Source: Onchidella celtica (taxonomy: Eukaryota; Mollusca; Gastropoda; Systellommatophora; Onchidiidae). Taken from it: a stretch of 64,000 bases of DNA. Of the stretch, positions 61,137 through 64,000 are shown piece by piece. The number at the start of each line of letters is the position of its first letter. Position 1 is the first letter of the stretch. A program made the position numbers and the translations under genes. The stretch is taken from contig OZ007571.1 in the NCBI GenBank assembly GCA_963931925.1, forward strand, positions 53,816,763-53,880,762, read 5' to 3'. The notes below the pieces were generated by a model. It made no database searches and was not told where the DNA came from. It worked only from the letters and a program-made list of their open reading frames with translations.

Positions 61137-61297
61137 ACGCCTGTTTATTTCCTTGAACATGTGAATCAATCCTTGTCAATCAGTTGTGCTCTACATGTAC
61201 AGTTTCTGTTGCTTGGTGAACTGTAGAGTTGATTGTTGTTGTTTTTTTAATTCTTACATTCTGCCAACTTTTTTTTTTTTTTTGTCTTAGTTTGACG

Positions 61298-63504
61298 ATG
61301 GCGCAGTGGCGAAGTTTTGGCATCCTTGTCTTGTGGCTGGTACTAGTTTTGGTGAAAGAGATCAGCCCTCACTCTGATGGAACTGGTATCGAATCTGCAT
61401 GCACTACAATGGTACCTGGACACGGAGTCTTCACGCAGACTACACCGTCTCCCTACACGATTTCCTTCACTCCTTCTTCATACACCCCTGGAACGCCCGT
61501 CTCTGGTGAGTGGAGGAGGGAGAGAGCGAGATAGAGAGAGAGAACGTGTGATTGTTTGTTTCTTTGTTTGTTAGAAGCAGAATTTTAGCTACTGAAGAAT
61601 AAATGAAACCGGGAGAAAACTGTGTGCAGACCAGAAAAGAAGGGAAATTGAAGAGAGAAAGGGGTGCACGGTGGAAATGGAACGGGTTGTGGAGAAGAGA
61701 TGAAAAAAGAGTTGCAAAGGAAGGCAAACGGTAAAAGCAAGAGTGAGAGAGAGGGCAGGGGGGGGGGTGAAGAGAAAAAGAGAGAGAGAGAGGTGAAGGG
61801 AGTGAATGAAAGGGAAAAACAGACATATTATGTAGATGGGCAAACCAGATTTTAGATGTATAGACAGACAGACCACAGAAGAGATAAGTAGAGACAGCCC
61901 GATGCACCGTAAAGATAAAGTTTATTGATAGACAGGCAGGCAGATCAAATGAACAGCCAGGCAGTTTACTGTTTTTGCCGAAATGAAATAAATCTATTCA
62001 CTTCGGACAGGTATCATCCTTTGATGTAAATCACTGTGTTTCTTTTCTTTCTTTTTTTTTTTTAACAAATACACCCATGATTTGAATTCAACCATTTTGA
62101 TGGCACACAGTCTGCTTGGCAATTTGGGATTAAGTTGGAATAAATTCACTGATCTTGTGATTCTGATACAGATCATGTCACTGTCTCCTTTGCTTTGTGC
62201 CAGATACTTTTTTTGATGAAAGAATCAGCGTTGGGGGGGGGGGGGGGGTCTGTTATTGTGTCGCTTAATCCTTCAGAGAATCTCAGTATTCACATTGTCG
62301 GGCCTACAGTGATTTGGGGCGGCGATATATATTATTATATCATACAGGTGTATCTGTAAAGACTAGACAACGCAGTGTGACAAAGCAGAGCAAAATATCC
62401 TTGGTTAAAGTGCTGTTTAAATTTGCGGAGTTATCTTAAAGGGCTTCAGATTAGCCCCAAATTTCATTCTTTAGCCTCCGCTCTTGTGATATACAGAGGA
62501 CATCTCCTCTTCCAAAAATGCCACCGGCAGGTTTTACATCTTGAGATGGGACCATAATGTACAAACACTTTGACAAAATATAAAAATCACAGTGTGGGGT
62601 CGCAGCAAGACGTTGGCGCAAAGTGAAAATGTGATAAAAAGAAAAAAAGTAGTGTTGTATAGAAAAGTCTGGGCAAGAGAAATAAACCAGAAACGATAAT
62701 GTCTTTACTTTTCCTTTCCCTTTTATTGCATTGTTTCTGTATCATTTCTTACGCGAGGCTTTGCTGTATATAGACACCTTTTTGTGGGGGGAGCAGGAAC
62801 ACATTTTGACTGTACAAAAACATAGTTAAGCTTAGTAGCCTGGGTTAGCATGCAGAGTGCTAGACTTACATTTGCATTTTGTATAATGGTCCGTGGTTTT
62901 ACGGTGCTCATCTCAGTCATTCAAGCAAACAGCCAGACCTCCCACCTTTCTCCTCCTTGTGTCCGTTTTGGAGAATGAAGCTGGTTTTTCACCTGTGCGG
63001 AAAAGGAAATGGCAAAGGAACCGCCAAAAACTCTTCAATTAGTGAAATAGACAGAATGTTTTCATGGTACGGAAACGCCGTTTCTGTACACATGGAAACA
63101 CTCCTTCCCTTTACGATTTCATAGATTTTTTGCTGTTGCCATTTGCCGTGTCCGTTAAACTCTTTTCCGTGCACCTAAAAACCCAACTTGAAGATGTGTT
63201 TTCATGTGTACGGTGGGTTGTCAGGCGAACGAAACTGAAACGGTGCAGCTTAAAGCTATATTTTCCTTGTGTGCAAACTTTTCCGCTGCCGTTTCCGTTT
63301 CCGTACAGATGAAAACTCGGCTTAAGAGTTGTTTCATGGCGTCGATTTATCTGATCTTTTCCCCCAGTCACTCTCACCTCCTGTACCTCAACCGGTTTCA
63401 AAGGATTTTTAATCCAGGCCAGACGAGCTGATAAGGGCAGCAATCAAGACCAACTACTGGGATATTTCGGTGTCATTCCCAACACCAGGCAGACATGTAA
63501 CGGG
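61298..63504 (+). CDS. Reeler-domain secreted/membrane protein, first two coding exons (partial; FRRS1/Reeler type)
   Basis: Exon 1 (61298-61505) and exon 2 (63368-63504) join in phase 1 (donor GTGAGT, acceptor CCCCCAG) to give 115 residues. Residues 1-20 have a hydrophobic core (GILVLWLVLVLV), a signal peptide. The Reeler domain follows: SACTTMVPGHG (34-43), TPSPYTISF (49-57), YTPGTPVSVTL, FKGFLIQARRAD (80-91) and GYFGVIPNTRQTC (101-113). Cys35, Cys75 and Cys113 could form disulfides. Reeler domains occur in reelin, ferric-chelate reductase 1 (followed by DOMON and cytochrome b561) and small insect defence proteins. Exon 2 ends at a GTAAGT donor (63505) and the gene continues beyond the window, so the parent family cannot be fixed. 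The start was chosen for the signal peptide and because the sequence before it is a T-run. Confidence 0.85.
61506..62978 (+). other. Reeler gene intron 1, left part
   Basis: AG-rich low-complexity sequence (about 61510-61545, 61735-61800), T-run (62049-62061), G-run (62233-62248), and dispersed repeat R2 at about 62595-62695. Confidence 0.5.
62979..63322. mobile_element. MITE in Reeler intron 1
   Basis: Left end AGCTGGTTTTTCACCTGTGC and right end (inverted) AGCCGAGTTTTCATCTGTAC share about 30 positions, continuing into CGGAAAMGGAAAYGGCA. GGAAACG-type words recur inside. Flanking triplets TGA/TAA could be a degenerate TWA duplication, hinting at PIF/Harbinger. 344 bp, non-coding. Confidence 0.55.
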
Positions 63505-63888
63505 GTAAGTCAACATTTTAGACGTAACCTCCACACGAGGTGCTCAAATGGACAAATAAAAGGGCCAGAAGTATATGTATACACAGAAAACGCAGATGGT
63601 TTCAAAACATTCAAAACGGACGCTCGAGACGAGTAGTTCTCAAAGTCCCGCTACATTCCCCCACCCTTGCGACCACCGATTTCCTCGATTTCTTCCCCAT
63701 TTTGTCAAATTATCTAATAATTTTTTTTTACCGTTCTACGTCCACAGTTATAATTACGGAACAAGTCATAAAACTAAATGTCTTTGTTAACTGCAATCAA
63801 ATGAATTGTTCTTTTTTCAATGCATCATGACATAGGCTAAGCCTACAAAGTGTGCAGAGTACATTCGTTCCCACTTTGGAGTTCCCCT
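63505..63888 (+). other. Reeler gene intron 2, visible part
   Basis: No exon or repeat recognised. Confidence 0.4.
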
Positions 63889-64000
63889 CTGATTGAAATT
63901 CTTCCCCTATTCCTCCAGTGACTAAATTTCTCCCCTTGAATTTGAAATTCCTCTCCTTAGATTTGAAATTCCTCTCCATAGATTTGAAAATCCTCTCCTT
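63889..64000. repeat. Minisatellite, about 21-bp unit, running off the window
   Basis: Imperfect units of the type GATTTGAAATTCCTCTCCTTA, becoming more regular toward the right edge. Confidence 0.65.

Overview
The window is eukaryotic and gene-poor. Genes are split by GT-AG introns, and microsatellites, MITEs, solo LTRs, a tRNA-derived SINE and several DNA transposons fill most of the rest. The SINE type, the TAGGCCTA/CTAGATCTAGA-rich texture and the transposon mix suggest a mollusc, perhaps a marine gastropod. That is inference; no species can be named. No rRNA, tRNA gene or CRISPR array was seen.

Two host genes are supported, both on the + strand. (1) A complete 12-exon gene at 12658-37328 encodes a 355-residue Ldh2/YlbC/YjmC-family NAD(P)-dependent 2-hydroxyacid (malate/L-lactate/ureidoglycolate-type) dehydrogenase. 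All junctions keep the frame and are GT-AG. (2) The first two coding exons (61298-61505 and 63368-63504) of a secreted or membrane Reeler-domain protein of the FRRS1/Reeler defence-protein type, running off the right edge.

Layout: 1-488 is the end of an LTR whose sister copy lies at 47433-50079. 489-9650 is non-coding with small MITEs and repeat fragments. 9657-11381 is a decayed hAT element inserted in a TATC microsatellite. 12658-37328 is the dehydrogenase gene. Its introns hold TTAA-flanked MITEs, two pogo-like MITEs, a 3.3 kb LTR-like element, a PIF/Harbinger MITE and a duplicated block whose two copies reveal empty and filled insertion sites. 37329-40443 is 3' flank and repeats. 40453-44653 is a nearly whole P-superfamily transposon with a split THAP-transposase gene. 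44654-47432 has a repeat family interrupted by a SINE, and a 145-bp hairpin. 47433-50079 is a solo LTR interrupted by a pogo-like MITE. 51674-58898 is a 7.2 kb DNA transposon with long inverted ends and a 4-bp ATTT duplication. It encodes a 955-residue protein joining a tegument/USP-like Cys-Asp-His peptidase to a DDE-like transposase domain, and it carries a nested solo LTR (53072-54247) in a probable intron. 59800-60180 holds a mariner relic. 61 kb onward is the Reeler gene with an intronic MITE, ending in a minisatellite.

The strongest candidates for something undescribed are the peptidase-transposase element at 51.7-58.9 kb and the P-superfamily element at 40.5-44.7 kb. The dehydrogenase and Reeler genes are probably ordinary host genes; the transposons are independent insertions, several of them nested, and show no functional link to the host genes.
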